DNA of 27,120 nt from JBIOJM01 sp044450785 (GCA_044450785.1 JBIOJM010000114.1:1-27120); one strand, 5' to 3'. Positions 15,803-23,661 are shown, counted from the stretch's first letter. The notes: generated from the letters alone by a model not told the origin. Program-made: numbers and translations.

Positions 15803-15842
15803 AGGGCGAGCGGGGGGTCGTGCGAGGCAACCCGCTCGCCCT
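15803..15842 (-). terminator. Perfect 12-bp hairpin with short T-rich tail
   Basis: AGGGCGAGCGGG (15803-15814) and CCCGCTCGCCCT (15831-15842) pair without mismatch around 16 bases. On the minus strand it is followed by TTCTTG, so it could be a weak terminator for leftward transcripts, or the first structure of a leader RNA that also contains 15671-15748. Confidence 0.5.
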
Positions 15843-16447
15843 ATGGCGGGGAGCCGCTCCAATGAGTAACTGAAACGGCTATCGCCAACGGGGTGGATGC
15901 TTATGATGGATGACGATATCAGCTTGACCCTCGTTCGCCTGTCGTGAATCCTCTGTTGCTCACTCACGTTCTGGGTAATGGCAAATCAAATGCCAGATTG
16001 ACCACAGCCGGCAAAAGAGTCGGGCGGCCGGTGTCGGGAGCAGACGCCGGATTTCCGTAAGTTCGACGTTGGGCTGAACATTACGTCGTCCAACCTGAAC
16101 CGGGCGTCGTCCGCCCTATCTGCGTCGATTCCCTTCATACCTCGCCGAAAGCCGTCCATTTTGTGTGCATGCCAGCCCAAGAAAGCTGCATCTTGCAGAC
16201 ACGTGACGGAAGAAACCGAAGATGGGTGAAGACGGAAGGGGCGACAGCATGTTCTCGGCCCACTTCGTCGAGAGTCGAAGAATGTGTCCGCCATGAAAAT
16301 GAGCAACCACTGACCGGCGGGCTGACTGGCAACGCGGATTCCGAGCCAACCGGGCGGGCGGGACCGGTTCCAACCCGTGCGAGGAGGGTCAACGCGTTTC
16401 GTCCCGTTCTTCGCCCCCCGTCCCCGTTTCTTCGCCCGCGAGCCGGC
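15843..16447. other. Gap without a supported gene
   Basis: About 600 bp downstream of the intact PIN toxin gene. Frames on both strands look like shadows or random sequence; no ribosome site with a protein-like frame, no repeat shared with other parts of the window was found. Confidence 0.45.
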
Positions 16448-16906
16448 TCAAGTGATCGTCGTCCACAATCGGGCGTCGCAGTAACGGGCGAGATGGCCGA
16501 CGTTGAGCGTCGCGACGACGAGCTGATCCCCGGGCTGGCCGATAGTGGCCGCGCAGGCGGCCAAGAGGACGTCGGCGTCGAGCGCGTCCGGGGAGGCTGT
16601 CGGCACTCCTCGCTGGCGGGCATCGGCCCAAAACAAGGCGGCTTGACGCCACTCTGACGTGGTGATGGGCGCGAATGTCAATTGCCCCGCCGTGACCAAC
16701 GCATCGAGACGCCGGAGCGATCCGGATGCCTTGATACGGATCAATTCGCGCCGGACTTCGTAATCGGCGATCTCGGGAACGATGATGTCGACTCCCCGCG
16801 CCAGCAAGCCATCGAGCCAAAGGCGGCATTGGTCGCCCAAGGCGGTCCCACGTCGCTGGCACGCATGGCCGAGTGGACCCGAATCCAGCAGGACGTACTC
16901 CCGCAT
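16448..16906 (-). CDS. PIN-domain toxin (VapC-like ribonuclease), intact copy
   Basis: 152 residues. The PIN pattern is visible: VLLDSGPLG with D8, EIADYEVRRE with E45, DALDADVLLAACAA with D110 and D112, and VATLNVGHLARY (132-142) as the last strand. PIN-domain toxins are Mg2+-dependent ribonucleases that cut tRNA, rRNA or mRNA and stop growth; the target here is unknown. The gene begins 3 bp after the TGA of the putative antitoxin at 16910-17149, so the two form an operon. The copy at 2700-2932 has the same start but an internal deletion, which gives a useful reference. It is cytoplasmic, with no signal peptide. The family assignment is firm, the toxin role is inferred from size and pairing. 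Confidence 0.8.
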   Translation of the reverse strand: MREYVLLDSGPLGHACQRRGTALGDQCRLWLDGLLARGVDIIVPEIADYEVRRELIRIKASGSLRRLDALVTAGQLTFAPITTSEWRQAALFWADARQRGVPTASPDALDADVLLAACAATIGQPGDQLVVATLNVGHLARYCDARLWTTIT

Positions 16907-16909
16907 GGC

Positions 16910-17149
16910 TCAGTAGCTTCCCTTGAACACCGGACGATGGGGGCGCATTTCGTCGATCCCTCGCATCCATTCCTCATCCGGGGGATCATCAGGGTCGTCG
17001 GGGATTTCGGCGATCTCGCGCAGTCGGCGCCGCGCCGACTCCAGGCGTTGCCGGCGCACTTCCTCGGTTTCCATCTTCAACTTACCGTCCGGTCCCAGTC
17101 CCGATGGTGGCAGCAATTCCGACTTCAATTCCAGGTTCTTCGGCTTCAT
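16910..17149 (-). CDS. Putative antitoxin paired with the intact PIN toxin
   Basis: 79 residues from the ATG at 17149 (MKPKNLELKS); two other copies in the window start at the same place and share a candidate promoter or ribosome site, which supports this start over longer frames. The charged helix METEEVRRQRLESARRRLRE and the tail PPDEEWMRGIDEMRPHRPVF are conserved among the three copies, while the N-terminal part is more diverged (about three quarters identical). It stands directly upstream of the PIN gene, the usual antitoxin-first order. No DNA-binding fold of a known antitoxin class is evident, so autoregulation is uncertain. Confidence 0.7.
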   Translation of the reverse strand: MKPKNLELKSELLPPSGLGPDGKLKMETEEVRRQRLESARRRLREIAEIPDDPDDPPDEEWMRGIDEMRPHRPVFKGSY

Positions 17150-17198
17150 GATCGTCGCAAGCTCCGTTCCCGATGGCGATCGGTGACATGGCAAGTTC

Positions 17199-17226
17199 AT
17201 TCTACTGCGAGCGCGGCAATCCCCAA
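17199..17226 (-). promoter_or_regulatory. Candidate promoter of the intact PIN module
   Basis: On the minus strand TTGGGG (17226-17221) and TAGAAT (17204-17199) with a 16-bp spacer, about 50 bp upstream of the ATG. It lies in a block of flanking DNA conserved with copy 1 (GGTCAGTxTGCA at the far side), which suggests that regulatory DNA moved with the module. Confidence 0.5.
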
Positions 17227-17252
17227 AGGTCAGTATGCACTCAGCGAAGGAA

Positions 17253-17525
17253 CAAAGGGGACATTCCGATTGCTCGACGGGCAATGGAGAGTTCAGGGCG
17301 CGGGGATTGGCCGGAGTTCGTCAACGCTCCGATGACCGAAGCCGAATCCGAGGCGATCCGCCTCTCGATCCGCCGCGACCGCACCGACGGCACCGAAAGC
17401 TGGAGCCGATCGACCGCCGCACCGTTGGGTCTCCAGTCGAGTCTCAGATCACGCGAAGCTCAACGGAGAAGTGATTCTGAAACGACCTGAACCCCCGAAT
17501 CTGCTTGCTGCAATAAGAATGTCCC
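17253..17525. mobile_element. REP/RAYT-type element with paired ends B and A (copy 2), carrying a transposase remnant
   Basis: End B, CAAAGGGGACATTCCGATTG (17253-17272) and its next eight bases, is identical over 28 bp to the reverse complement of 10239-10212. The opposite end, CAATAAGAATGTCCC (17511-17525), with TGCTTG just inside, matches end A of the element at 10152. So both elements have the same two distinct ends, in opposite order along the window. This one holds the C-terminal part of a REP-associated transposase, while copy 1 is only 89 bp long. Confidence 0.75.
17296..17490 (+). pseudogene. C-terminal fragment of a REP-associated tyrosine (Y1) transposase
   Basis: The plus frame encodes GDWPEFVNAPMTEAESEAIR, then SIRRDRTDGTESW and STAAPLGLQSSLRSRE. 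This follows the well-known C-terminal pattern of REP-associated (IS200-like, RAYT) transposases: W-x-x-x-V-N-x-P-x-T-E-A-E, then R-x-G, then TAxRLGLxSTLRxRGRPRK. The HUH catalytic N-terminal domain with its HxH motif and tyrosine is missing, so the fragment is inactive. It lies between the paired repeat ends at 17253 and 17525, which is where such a transposase is expected. Confidence 0.65.
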
Positions 17526-17586
17526 GTTTGGGGCCCTCCCGATAGAATCAGGGGGTGGACAAATCGTCGTTGACGAGGCGCGCCCC

Positions 17587-17910
17587 ATGTCCAGCGAAAT
17601 CTACGACCTGACTTTACCGGCCCACGACCCGAACGCATCGAAGCCGCGCGGGCTCCTGAGCGTACCGCCCGAGGTGGCCGAGGCCGTGGCCCGCGAACAG
17701 GCCCGGATGCAACCCTACTTCACAGACGACTACGCGAAGCAGTCGCGGGATTACATGACTCTCCGCTACTATTACGAAGGAACTGAAGTCGCCTATCGAT
17801 ACACACCCCAGGGGGTCGAGGTCTTGGCCGTGGGGTGGGACGAGGTCAGTAAGTTCCTCGACGAGACCCCGGCTGAACGGCGGCAGGGAGTCAGGATCGG
17901 GCCGCCATAA
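17587..17910 (+). CDS. Small unrecognised protein upstream of an aspartic protease
   Basis: 107 residues, soluble, with a helix EVAEAVAREQARMQPYF (about 30-46) and a strand-rich centre MTLRYYYEGTEVAYRYTPQGVEVLAVGWDEV (57-87). No named family recognised. The TAA is followed immediately by the ATG of the aspartic-protease-like gene (17911), so the two are co-translated or at least co-transcribed. It does not resemble the small partner at 2318-2617 in sequence, but both are short and placed directly before a clan AA protease. The start has only a weak ribosome site (GAGG about 10 bp upstream). Confidence 0.65.
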   Translation: MSSEIYDLTLPAHDPNASKPRGLLSVPPEVAEAVAREQARMQPYFTDDYAKQSRDYMTLRYYYEGTEVAYRYTPQGVEVLAVGWDEVSKFLDETPAERRQGVRIGPP

Positions 17911-18360
17911 ATGCCTCGAATCGAACGGCCCCTGAAATTCAGGACGCTGCAGACCACCGGCGAAGTGCTGTTACGCGCCGAGTTGGAGCTTGCGATCAAG
18001 ACCAATCGGGGCACTTGGGAGGAGATGACCTTCCTGGTAGATTCCGGCACGGAAATGACGACCGTGCCGGCGGCGCGGGCGAAGAAACAGGACCTTCCGA
18101 TTCCCAGGACGCCGGTATCGGGGCTGACCTTCCACGGGCAGGAGGTCCGGGCGGGCTTGCTCCGGGTTCGGGTCGTCAGTCTGGGTGCGACCGAGTTGAT
18201 CTTCCCGTGCTACTTTCTGGGCGACCCGAACGGCATCGCTCCGCAGGAGGCCAGGAATCTGCTCGGTCTCACTGGCGTGATCCACCAGCTTCGCCTCGGC
18301 TTCGACGGAACCCCAACCATACATGCACCGTACGGGCGACTCGTGGTGGAGACGCCCTAA
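17911..18360 (+). CDS. Clan AA (retropepsin-like) aspartic protease-like protein
   Basis: 149 residues. FLVDSGTEMTTVP (41-53) is the active-site loop with D44-S45-G46, and it is followed by VSGLTFHGQEVRAGLLRVRV, a strand pair, then ARNLLGLTGVIHQLRLGFDG (about 113-132), the expected second psi-loop region of single-domain retropepsins. No signal peptide, so cytoplasmic. It is in the clan AA family but not close in sequence to the protein at 1980-2321 (DTG there, DSG here). The gene starts right after the stop of a small partner gene. A regulated protease acting on that partner or on a host protein is possible, with no direct evidence. Confidence 0.75.
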   Translation: MPRIERPLKFRTLQTTGEVLLRAELELAIKTNRGTWEEMTFLVDSGTEMTTVPAARAKKQDLPIPRTPVSGLTFHGQEVRAGLLRVRVVSLGATELIFPCYFLGDPNGIAPQEARNLLGLTGVIHQLRLGFDGTPTIHAPYGRLVVETP

Positions 18361-18532
18361 AAGGGCTTGTCACAAGTCATTGGCTTGCTTGTATGCCCGG
18401 GACGAGTTGAACCTGTAAGCTTTGGCTCCGGAGGCTAATGCACGCACCATCGCGGCTTTCTGGACCGGAGGGCTCGCCCAAAACCGGCTGCGAGCGCCCG
18501 GTGCAGGACCCAACTCCGAGGTTGATCGAGCA

Positions 18533-18739
18533 TCAACGCGCTCCACGCTTGGGCGTCGAGGCGATCGCGGCCAGTGACCAGCCGATGTAGATCAAACAAA
18601 CGGCGACGGTCAGGTAGCCCGAATGCTGGTGGGCCGTTCGCATCGACGCCTGACCCTGAAGGATCAGCAGCCCCATCACGAGCTGGGAGACGATCAAGAC
18701 GGCCGCCAAGAACCCAAGGATCAAGAGAAACGGTTTCAT
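18533..18739 (-). CDS. Small two-helix membrane protein
   Basis: 68 residues from the ATG at 18739. Two hydrophobic helices are seen at about 4-28 and 43-62, with a short polar loop RTAHQHSGY between, and a basic tail KRGAR that should face the cytoplasm. The loop histidines are unusual and could bind a metal or haem, but this is a guess. AAGGA lies about 14 bp upstream of the ATG, which is a distant ribosome site. It is divergent from yggS, with a 230-bp gap between them. The family is not recognised. Confidence 0.6.
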   Translation of the reverse strand: MKPFLLILGFLAAVLIVSQLVMGLLILQGQASMRTAHQHSGYLTVAVCLIYIGWSLAAIASTPKRGAR

Positions 18740-18859
18740 CTGATTGCGATATCCTTCAAAATAGACCAGCCTGGTTTGTGGAAACTCGCCGCCGGTTGTT
18801 CGTGGCGACGGTGGTGCGCTTGCGATTCAGAGATTGGTCGCCCCGAACTTCGGAAGGGC

Positions 18860-18923
18860 GGAGGACGGAAGAGAGAGGGCGGAAGAAATCGGGGATCCGT
18901 CTTTCCTCCGTCTTCCGTCCTCC
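18860..18923. repeat. Purine-rich inverted repeat upstream of yggS
   Basis: GGAGGACGGAAGA (18860-18872) is repeated as its reverse complement at 18911-18923, with 38 bases between. The right arm is followed by further copies of a 7-bp unit (TCCGTCC). It lies 50-110 bp upstream of the yggS start and would form a leader hairpin if transcribed. Confidence 0.6.
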
Positions 18924-18970
18924 GTCCTCCGTCCTGTCGATCGGCTACGACCCCCGGAGGCTGTCCCTTC

Positions 18971-19672
18971 ATGAATGAGGAACGAATCCGCCACAATCTG
19001 GATACGGTCCTGCGCCGAATTGCCGAGGCGGCCTTGCGATCGGGGCGGCAACCGGATGCCGTGCGGCTCGTGGCGGTGACCAAAAAGTGCTCTCCCGACT
19101 GGATCGAGGCTCTGGTTGCGAGCGGTGCCCGCGACCTCGGCGAAAATTACCCTCAGGAGCTCTGGCGGAAAATCGACGCACTGGCCGACCTCGGTGACTC
19201 GGTCCGCTGGCACCTGATTGGACACTTACAATCGAACAAGGTCAAGAAAACACTTCCCCTGGTGCGGATGATTCATTCCGTCGATTCGCTCAAGCTGTTG
19301 CGTGTGATCGAGGATTCGGCGCGGGCCCTCGACCATCCGCCCGGTGTCTGCTTGCAGGTCAATACGTCCGCGGAGGAAAGCAAGCATGGCTGGACGGAGG
19401 AACAGATCTTGAGCGAAGCCGAGTCAATTGCCGCCTGCCGGTCGATCCCGATCGCCGGCTTGATGACGATGGCCGGGCTGGAGACCACAGCGGAGACGGC
19501 CAGGGTGTCGTTCCGCCGGCTCCGCGTGCTGGGTGAAACGCTGCGCGGCCGGACGGGCCTGCCGCTTCCCGAGCTGTCGATGGGGATGTCGAACGATTTC
19601 GAGGCGGCCATCGAGGAAGGTGCGACCCTGGTCCGGGTGGGCACAGCGCTCTTCGAAGGGGTCCTACCATGA
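18971..19672 (+). CDS. yggS: YggS family pyridoxal phosphate homeostasis protein
   Basis: 233 residues from the ATG at 18971, the usual length of this family. The PLP-binding lysine lies in VRLVAVTKK (K38 by alignment to the family motif). Other hallmarks are LGENYPQE (56-63), WHLIGHLQSNKVK (80-92), HSVDS (102-106), VNTSAEESKHGW (130-141), GLMTM (163-167) and LSMGMSNDFEAAIEEGATLVRVGTALF (202-228). YggS/PLPBP is a TIM-barrel protein related to the alanine racemase N-terminal domain that binds PLP without a known catalytic activity and balances cellular PLP and amino-acid pools. Its stop overlaps the start of yggU (ATGA), a gene order often seen in bacteria. A longer open frame upstream to 18623 is not coding. 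Confidence 0.95.
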   Translation: MNEERIRHNLDTVLRRIAEAALRSGRQPDAVRLVAVTKKCSPDWIEALVASGARDLGENYPQELWRKIDALADLGDSVRWHLIGHLQSNKVKKTLPLVRMIHSVDSLKLLRVIEDSARALDHPPGVCLQVNTSAEESKHGWTEEQILSEAESIAACRSIPIAGLMTMAGLETTAETARVSFRRLRVLGETLRGRTGLPLPELSMGMSNDFEAAIEEGATLVRVGTALFEGVLP

Positions 19673-19977
19673 TCTCGCTTTCTCCGCATGCCGATGGGGT
19701 GATCTTGCCCGTACTCGCCCAGGCCGGCGCGAGGCGCAACGCGATTCTCGGCGAGCGGGCCGGTGCCCTGCGCGTCGCCGTGACGGCCCCGCCCGAGAAA
19801 GGGAAAGCCAACGAGGCGATCCAATCCGTACTGGCCGAAGCACTTGCCTGCAAAACGAAGCAAGTCACCCTGCTCTTCGGAGCAACCTCCCGGCAGAAAC
19901 GGTTTCTGATCGGCGGGATCACGCTCGAGGGGCTGAGTAACCGCCTCGCCAAGGTCGTCCCCGCGACGAAATCGTAG
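19669..19977 (+). CDS. yggU: DUF167 family protein (YggU-like)
   Basis: 102 residues. The family signature is PPEKGKANEAIQSVLAEAL (41-59), preceded by LPVLAQAGARRNAIL and followed by VTLLFGATSRQKRFLI. DUF167 proteins are small alpha/beta proteins of unknown biochemical role. The ATG overlaps the yggS stop by four bases, so translation is coupled. aroA follows after 54 bp on the same strand and may be in the same transcript. Confidence 0.92.
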   Translation: MISLSPHADGVILPVLAQAGARRNAILGERAGALRVAVTAPPEKGKANEAIQSVLAEALACKTKQVTLLFGATSRQKRFLIGGITLEGLSNRLAKVVPATKS

Positions 19978-20031
19978 CCATCAACAAGCTGAGCTGAGCT
20001 CCACCCAGGATCGGCAACGAGCCGAGACGCG

Positions 20032-21342
20032 ATGACCAGAGCCCCTTACCCCGACGAGCTGCGGATCCAACCGTGGGACGGACCGCCCCCGCGCGCGGCC
20101 GTGCGAGTCCCCGGCTCGAAAAGCGTGACGAACCGCGCGCTCGTCGTCGCGGCCCTGGCCGACGGGCCGAGCGTCCTCTCGGGCGCGCTTGACTGCCAGG
20201 ATACGCGCGTGATGGTGGAGGCACTCCGGACGCTGGGGATCGCCGTCAATCACGATTCCAGCACCGCCACGATCAACGTTCAAGGTTGCTCCGGCAGGAT
20301 CCCCTCGCAAGCGGCCTCGCTCCACGTTGCAAACTCGGGGACAAGCCTCCGGTTCCTGACGGCGATCCTGGCCACCGGAGATGGCACGTTCCACCTGGAC
20401 GGCGGCCCGCGGATGCGGCAGCGGCCGATCTCCGATCTGCTGGACGTGCTCCGTGGCCTGGGCGTCCGGGTGCAGTCCGACCTGGACACCGGCTGCCCGC
20501 CGGTGACCATCCAGGCCGGCGGGCTCGGCGGCGGTCATGCCTTCGTCAAGGGAAACGTCTCGAGCCAGTTCTTGAGCGGCCTCTTGATGGCATTGCCCTA
20601 TTCCCGAGGAACGACCACCATCGAGGTCCAGGGCGCCCTGGTATCCCAGCCTTACGTAGCCATGACGCTAGCGGTCATGGAAGCTTTTGGAGTGTCGATC
20701 GACAACCGCGCCTACCGCCGATTCGACGTCCAGCCCGCGCCGTATCAGGGCCGCCGATTCACCATCGAGCCCGACGCGTCGGCCGCCAGCTATTTCTTTG
20801 CCCTGGCGGCCATCACGGGGGGTTGCATCTCCGTCGAGGGTTTGGGGTATTCGAGCATCCAGGGGGACATGGCGTTCGTGGACGTCCTCGAGCAGATGGG
20901 CTGCACGATCGTCCGCGAGCGGGACCGGACAACCCTCACGGCCAACCGGCTCCGGGCGGTGGACGTCGATATGAACGCGATCTCCGACACGGTGATGACG
21001 CTGGCGGTCACCGCCCTGTTCGCCGAGGGGGTCTCGCGAATCCGCAACGTGGCCCACATCCGGCACAAGGAGAGCGACCGGATCGCGGCGCTCGCCGCCG
21101 AGCTGTGCAAGCTCGGCGCCCGGGTCGACGAGTACCCCGACGGCCTGGCGATCGACCCGCCTGCCCCCGACCAGCTCCACGGAGCAAGAATCGCCACCTA
21201 CGACGACCACCGCATGGCCATGTCCTTCGGTCTGGCCGGTCTTCGAATCCCGGGCGTGACGATCCTCGACCCCGGCTGCGTCGCCAAGACCTACCCCGGC
21301 TTCTGGTCGGACCTGGAGCGGCTGCGCTCGCGAGCGGATTGA
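20032..21342 (+). CDS. aroA: 3-phosphoshikimate 1-carboxyvinyltransferase (EPSP synthase)
   Basis: 436 residues, the full length of EPSP synthase. It catalyses the sixth step of the shikimate pathway, joining phosphoenolpyruvate to shikimate 3-phosphate. Motifs in order: VPGSKSVTNRALVVAALADG (26-45, with the phosphoshikimate-binding lysine and serine), NSGTSLRFLTA (101-111, the PEP loop), RMRQRPI (127-133), KGNVSSQFLSGLLM (173-186), EPDASAASYFF (246-256), ISDTVMTLAV (317-326, catalytic Asp at 319), HIRHKESDRI (342-351, with the conserved Glu at 347) and YDDHRMAMSFGL (390-401). No key residue is missing. The ribosome site (GAG at about -12) is weak. It is convergent with apbE, with only 23 bp between. 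Confidence 0.97.
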   Translation: MTRAPYPDELRIQPWDGPPPRAAVRVPGSKSVTNRALVVAALADGPSVLSGALDCQDTRVMVEALRTLGIAVNHDSSTATINVQGCSGRIPSQAASLHVANSGTSLRFLTAILATGDGTFHLDGGPRMRQRPISDLLDVLRGLGVRVQSDLDTGCPPVTIQAGGLGGGHAFVKGNVSSQFLSGLLMALPYSRGTTTIEVQGALVSQPYVAMTLAVMEAFGVSIDNRAYRRFDVQPAPYQGRRFTIEPDASAASYFFALAAITGGCISVEGLGYSSIQGDMAFVDVLEQMGCTIVRERDRTTLTANRLRAVDVDMNAISDTVMTLAVTALFAEGVSRIRNVAHIRHKESDRIAALAAELCKLGARVDEYPDGLAIDPPAPDQLHGARIATYDDHRMAMSFGLAGLRIPGVTILDPGCVAKTYPGFWSDLERLRSRAD

Positions 21343-21371
21343 CTTGAAACGGTCGCGAACGCCGGTCAATC
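21337..21371. terminator. Possible bidirectional terminator between aroA and apbE
   Basis: GATTGAC (21337-21343) and GTCAATC (21365-21371) could pair around 21 bases at the point where the two convergent genes end. No T run on either side, so support is weak. Confidence 0.3.
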
Positions 21372-22424
21372 GGCGCGTTTCGGAGATTCGTGAGGCTCGA
21401 GCCGGGGAACTTGCTTGAACCGCGACGATTCGAAGGTCTTGATGCCGTCAGGCGTCGAGCGGACGAAGATGGCGGCGGCGCCGGGCGTCTCGTCCACGAG
21501 CTTGAGACCGCGCTCGGGACCGAGGAGATAGACGGTGGTCTCGAGGGCGTCCGCGGTTGCACCATCGGCAGCGATGACCGTGACACTGGCGCGGTCCTCG
21601 ACTCCGAGGCCGGTCGCCGGATTGATGATGTGGGAATAGCGATGGCCGTCGATCACGACGAAGCGCTCGGCGTCGCCGGAGGTGGAGACAGCGGCGTTGG
21701 CCAGGAGCAGGAATGGGGTTGAACCGGGCTTGGCGGGCTCGACCGGTGCGATGGCGATCGTCCAGCCGCGTGCATCGGGGGGCGGGTCGCCGGCGACGAT
21801 GTCGCCGGCACCGCCGACCAGCGCGCGATGGATTCCCGCTGCCGCCAGCACCTCGATCGCGGCCTGCGAGGCATAACCCTTGGCGATCCCGCCGACGTCG
21901 AGCTTCATCCCCGTCTTCTTGAACTGGACCGTCCGCGCCGTCCGGTCGAGCACCATCTTGTCGGAGCCGACGAGCAGCCGCGCTTGAGCGAGCCGCCCCT
22001 GGTCAGGCAGCTTGCGGTCGCGGCGGGCACGCCGCCAGAGCCGGCCGACCGGGGCAATCGTGACGTCGAACGCACCCTCCGAGCGCTCGTACATCCGCCG
22101 CGAGCGCTCGAGCACGTCGAAGAGGTCGACGCTGACTCGCACGGGTGGGCCGCCCGCCGATTGCGACAGTCGCGACAGCTCGCTCTGGGGGTCGTAGTCG
22201 CTCAAAATGGCGTCCAGGGCGGCGATCCGATTGTACGCCGCGCGGGAGGCACGTCTGGCGGTCGGCTCGCCGGTCGAGTATAAAACAATCTTGAACGAGC
22301 ACGCCATGTGCGTTTCCTCGAACTCGAAACGCAGCAGGCGCCCGGCCGGCCCCGGCCTTTCCTCCGTGTCGAGCCCAACCAGCAGCGGCGCGAGGAGACA
22401 CGCGGCGGCCACATGCAAACCCAT
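21366..22424 (-). CDS. apbE: FAD:protein FMN transferase (ApbE family), exported
   Basis: 352 residues from the ATG at 22424, selected because GGAGG lies 7 bp upstream and a hydrophobic signal segment (VAAACLLAPLLVG) follows at once; an earlier in-frame start at 22574 is improbable. Hallmarks: LDAILSDYDPQSELSRLS (70-87), GAFDVTIAPVGRLW (117-130), KLDVGGIAKGYASQAA (174-189), VGGAGDIVAG (203-212), VSTSGDAERF (246-255), SHIINPATG (264-272) and ATADALETTVYLLG (289-302). ApbE-type enzymes split FAD and attach FMN covalently to a threonine of target flavoproteins (for example redox pump subunits) outside the cytoplasmic membrane, using Mg2+. No target gene is in the window. It is divergent from the FGE-like gene, with which it may share a promoter region. 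Confidence 0.92.
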   Translation of the reverse strand: MGLHVAAACLLAPLLVGLDTEERPGPAGRLLRFEFEETHMACSFKIVLYSTGEPTARRASRAAYNRIAALDAILSDYDPQSELSRLSQSAGGPPVRVSVDLFDVLERSRRMYERSEGAFDVTIAPVGRLWRRARRDRKLPDQGRLAQARLLVGSDKMVLDRTARTVQFKKTGMKLDVGGIAKGYASQAAIEVLAAAGIHRALVGGAGDIVAGDPPPDARGWTIAIAPVEPAKPGSTPFLLLANAAVSTSGDAERFVVIDGHRYSHIINPATGLGVEDRASVTVIAADGATADALETTVYLLGPERGLKLVDETPGAAAIFVRSTPDGIKTFESSRFKQVPRLEPHESPKRAD

Positions 22425-22509
22425 GATTCCCTCCGGGACGCGGACCGAGATCGAGCATGGCCTTACGTTACGACCAGGGCCAGGGCGCACAATCTGGAGC
22501 ATACCAAAG

Positions 22510-23565
22510 GTGAGTCGTCTGTCGCACGCCATTCGTCTGATCTCGGCCGCCGCGGTGCTGGGCCTCTTCTGCACCCATGTGGCTCGATCGGCCCCCCAAG
22601 AACCGCCGCCGGGGCAGGCAGCCGCCGCGATGAAGGCCTACGCCCTTACCATCCCCGGAACCGAGCTCAAGATCGAGCTGGTCCCGATCCCGGGCGGGAC
22701 CTTCGAGATGGGCAGTCCCGACGGCGAGGCCAAGCGCGCCCAGGACGAAGGGCCACGCCACGCCGTCCAAATCGCACCGTTCTGGATGGGGGCCAAGGAG
22801 GTCACCTGGGACGAGTACGAACAATTCGCCTTCAAGCTCGACTTGAAGAAGAAAGACCGCGAAAAGATCGACCGGCAAAAACAATCGGAATGGGAAAAGA
22901 AGGCCGATGCCGTGACCCGACCCACTCCGCCGTACGCGGACGAAACGTTCGGGTTCGGCCGAAGCGGGCAGCCGGCCATCTGCATCACGCATCACGCGGC
23001 CATGGAATTCTGCCGCTGGCTTTCCGAAAAGACCGGGAAAACCTATCGACTCCCCACCGAGGCCGAATGGGAATACGCCTGCCGCGCCGGCACCGCGACC
23101 GCGTACTTCTGGGGCGACGATCCGGCCAAGATCGACGAATACGCCTGGTACGTGAACAACGCCGAGAAGCCGATGCCGGTCGGCAAGAAGAAGCCCAACC
23201 CCTGGGGGCTCTTCGACATCCACGGCAACGTCGCCGAGTGGTGCCTGGACCACTACGTCGCGGACGCCTACAAGCAATACCCCCTGGACAAGCCGGCCGT
23301 GGGCCCGGTGATCATGCCGGACGCGAAGGAGTATCCCTATGTCGCTCGGGGCGGCTCGTGGGACTGGGAGCCCGAGTTGCTGCGCTCGGCGGCGCGGCGC
23401 GGCTCCGACCCCGAGTGGAGCGTTCAGGACCCGCAGCGCCCCCAAAGCATCTGGTGGCACACCGACGCAACGTTCGTCGGTTTTCGAATCGTTCGACCCT
23501 TGAACGAACAGGAGAACCTGAAGGGCCTCAAGTCGCTGGTCCAGAAGGGCAAGACGACTCGTTGA
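22510..23565 (+). CDS. Secreted formylglycine-generating-enzyme-like (SUMF1-fold) protein, no catalytic cysteines
   Basis: 351 residues from a GTG at 22510 (GGAG 13 bp before it); the start is chosen because a signal peptide (HAIRLISAAAVLGLF, cleavage near 28) follows directly. SUMF1-fold motifs: IPGGTFEMGSPDGE (60-73), PFWMGAKEVTWDEYEQF (90-106), RLPTEAEWEYACRAG (180-194), NPWGLFDIHGNVAEWCLD (230-247), VARGGSWDWEPELLRSAARRG (278-298) and FVGFRIVRP (322-330). In true formylglycine-generating enzymes the segment after RGGS carries the two copper-binding cysteines; here it reads WDWEPEL, so sulfatase activation by that chemistry is unlikely. Such proteins are abundant in planctomycetes, often with other roles. 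Gfo/Idh and ThuA genes follow on the same strand. Confidence 0.88.
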   Translation: MSRLSHAIRLISAAAVLGLFCTHVARSAPQEPPPGQAAAAMKAYALTIPGTELKIELVPIPGGTFEMGSPDGEAKRAQDEGPRHAVQIAPFWMGAKEVTWDEYEQFAFKLDLKKKDREKIDRQKQSEWEKKADAVTRPTPPYADETFGFGRSGQPAICITHHAAMEFCRWLSEKTGKTYRLPTEAEWEYACRAGTATAYFWGDDPAKIDEYAWYVNNAEKPMPVGKKKPNPWGLFDIHGNVAEWCLDHYVADAYKQYPLDKPAVGPVIMPDAKEYPYVARGGSWDWEPELLRSAARRGSDPEWSVQDPQRPQSIWWHTDATFVGFRIVRPLNEQENLKGLKSLVQKGKTTR

Positions 23566-23661
23566 TCCGTGCGGCATGGCGTCGTCCAGGGCGACGCGCC
23601 CAGGTGAAGAATCGTGTGTCGGTTTGATTCGAGCACGCTACGAACTCCGGGAGAATGAACC

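Noticed and set aside
15560..15865. Short open frames across the terminator region
   Set aside because: They run through the inverted repeats and the A8/T8 run, with low-complexity products.
22308..23627. 439-residue frame overlapping the FGE-like gene
   Set aside because: Shifted-frame shadow of the FGE-like gene, Arg/Gly-rich and without domains.
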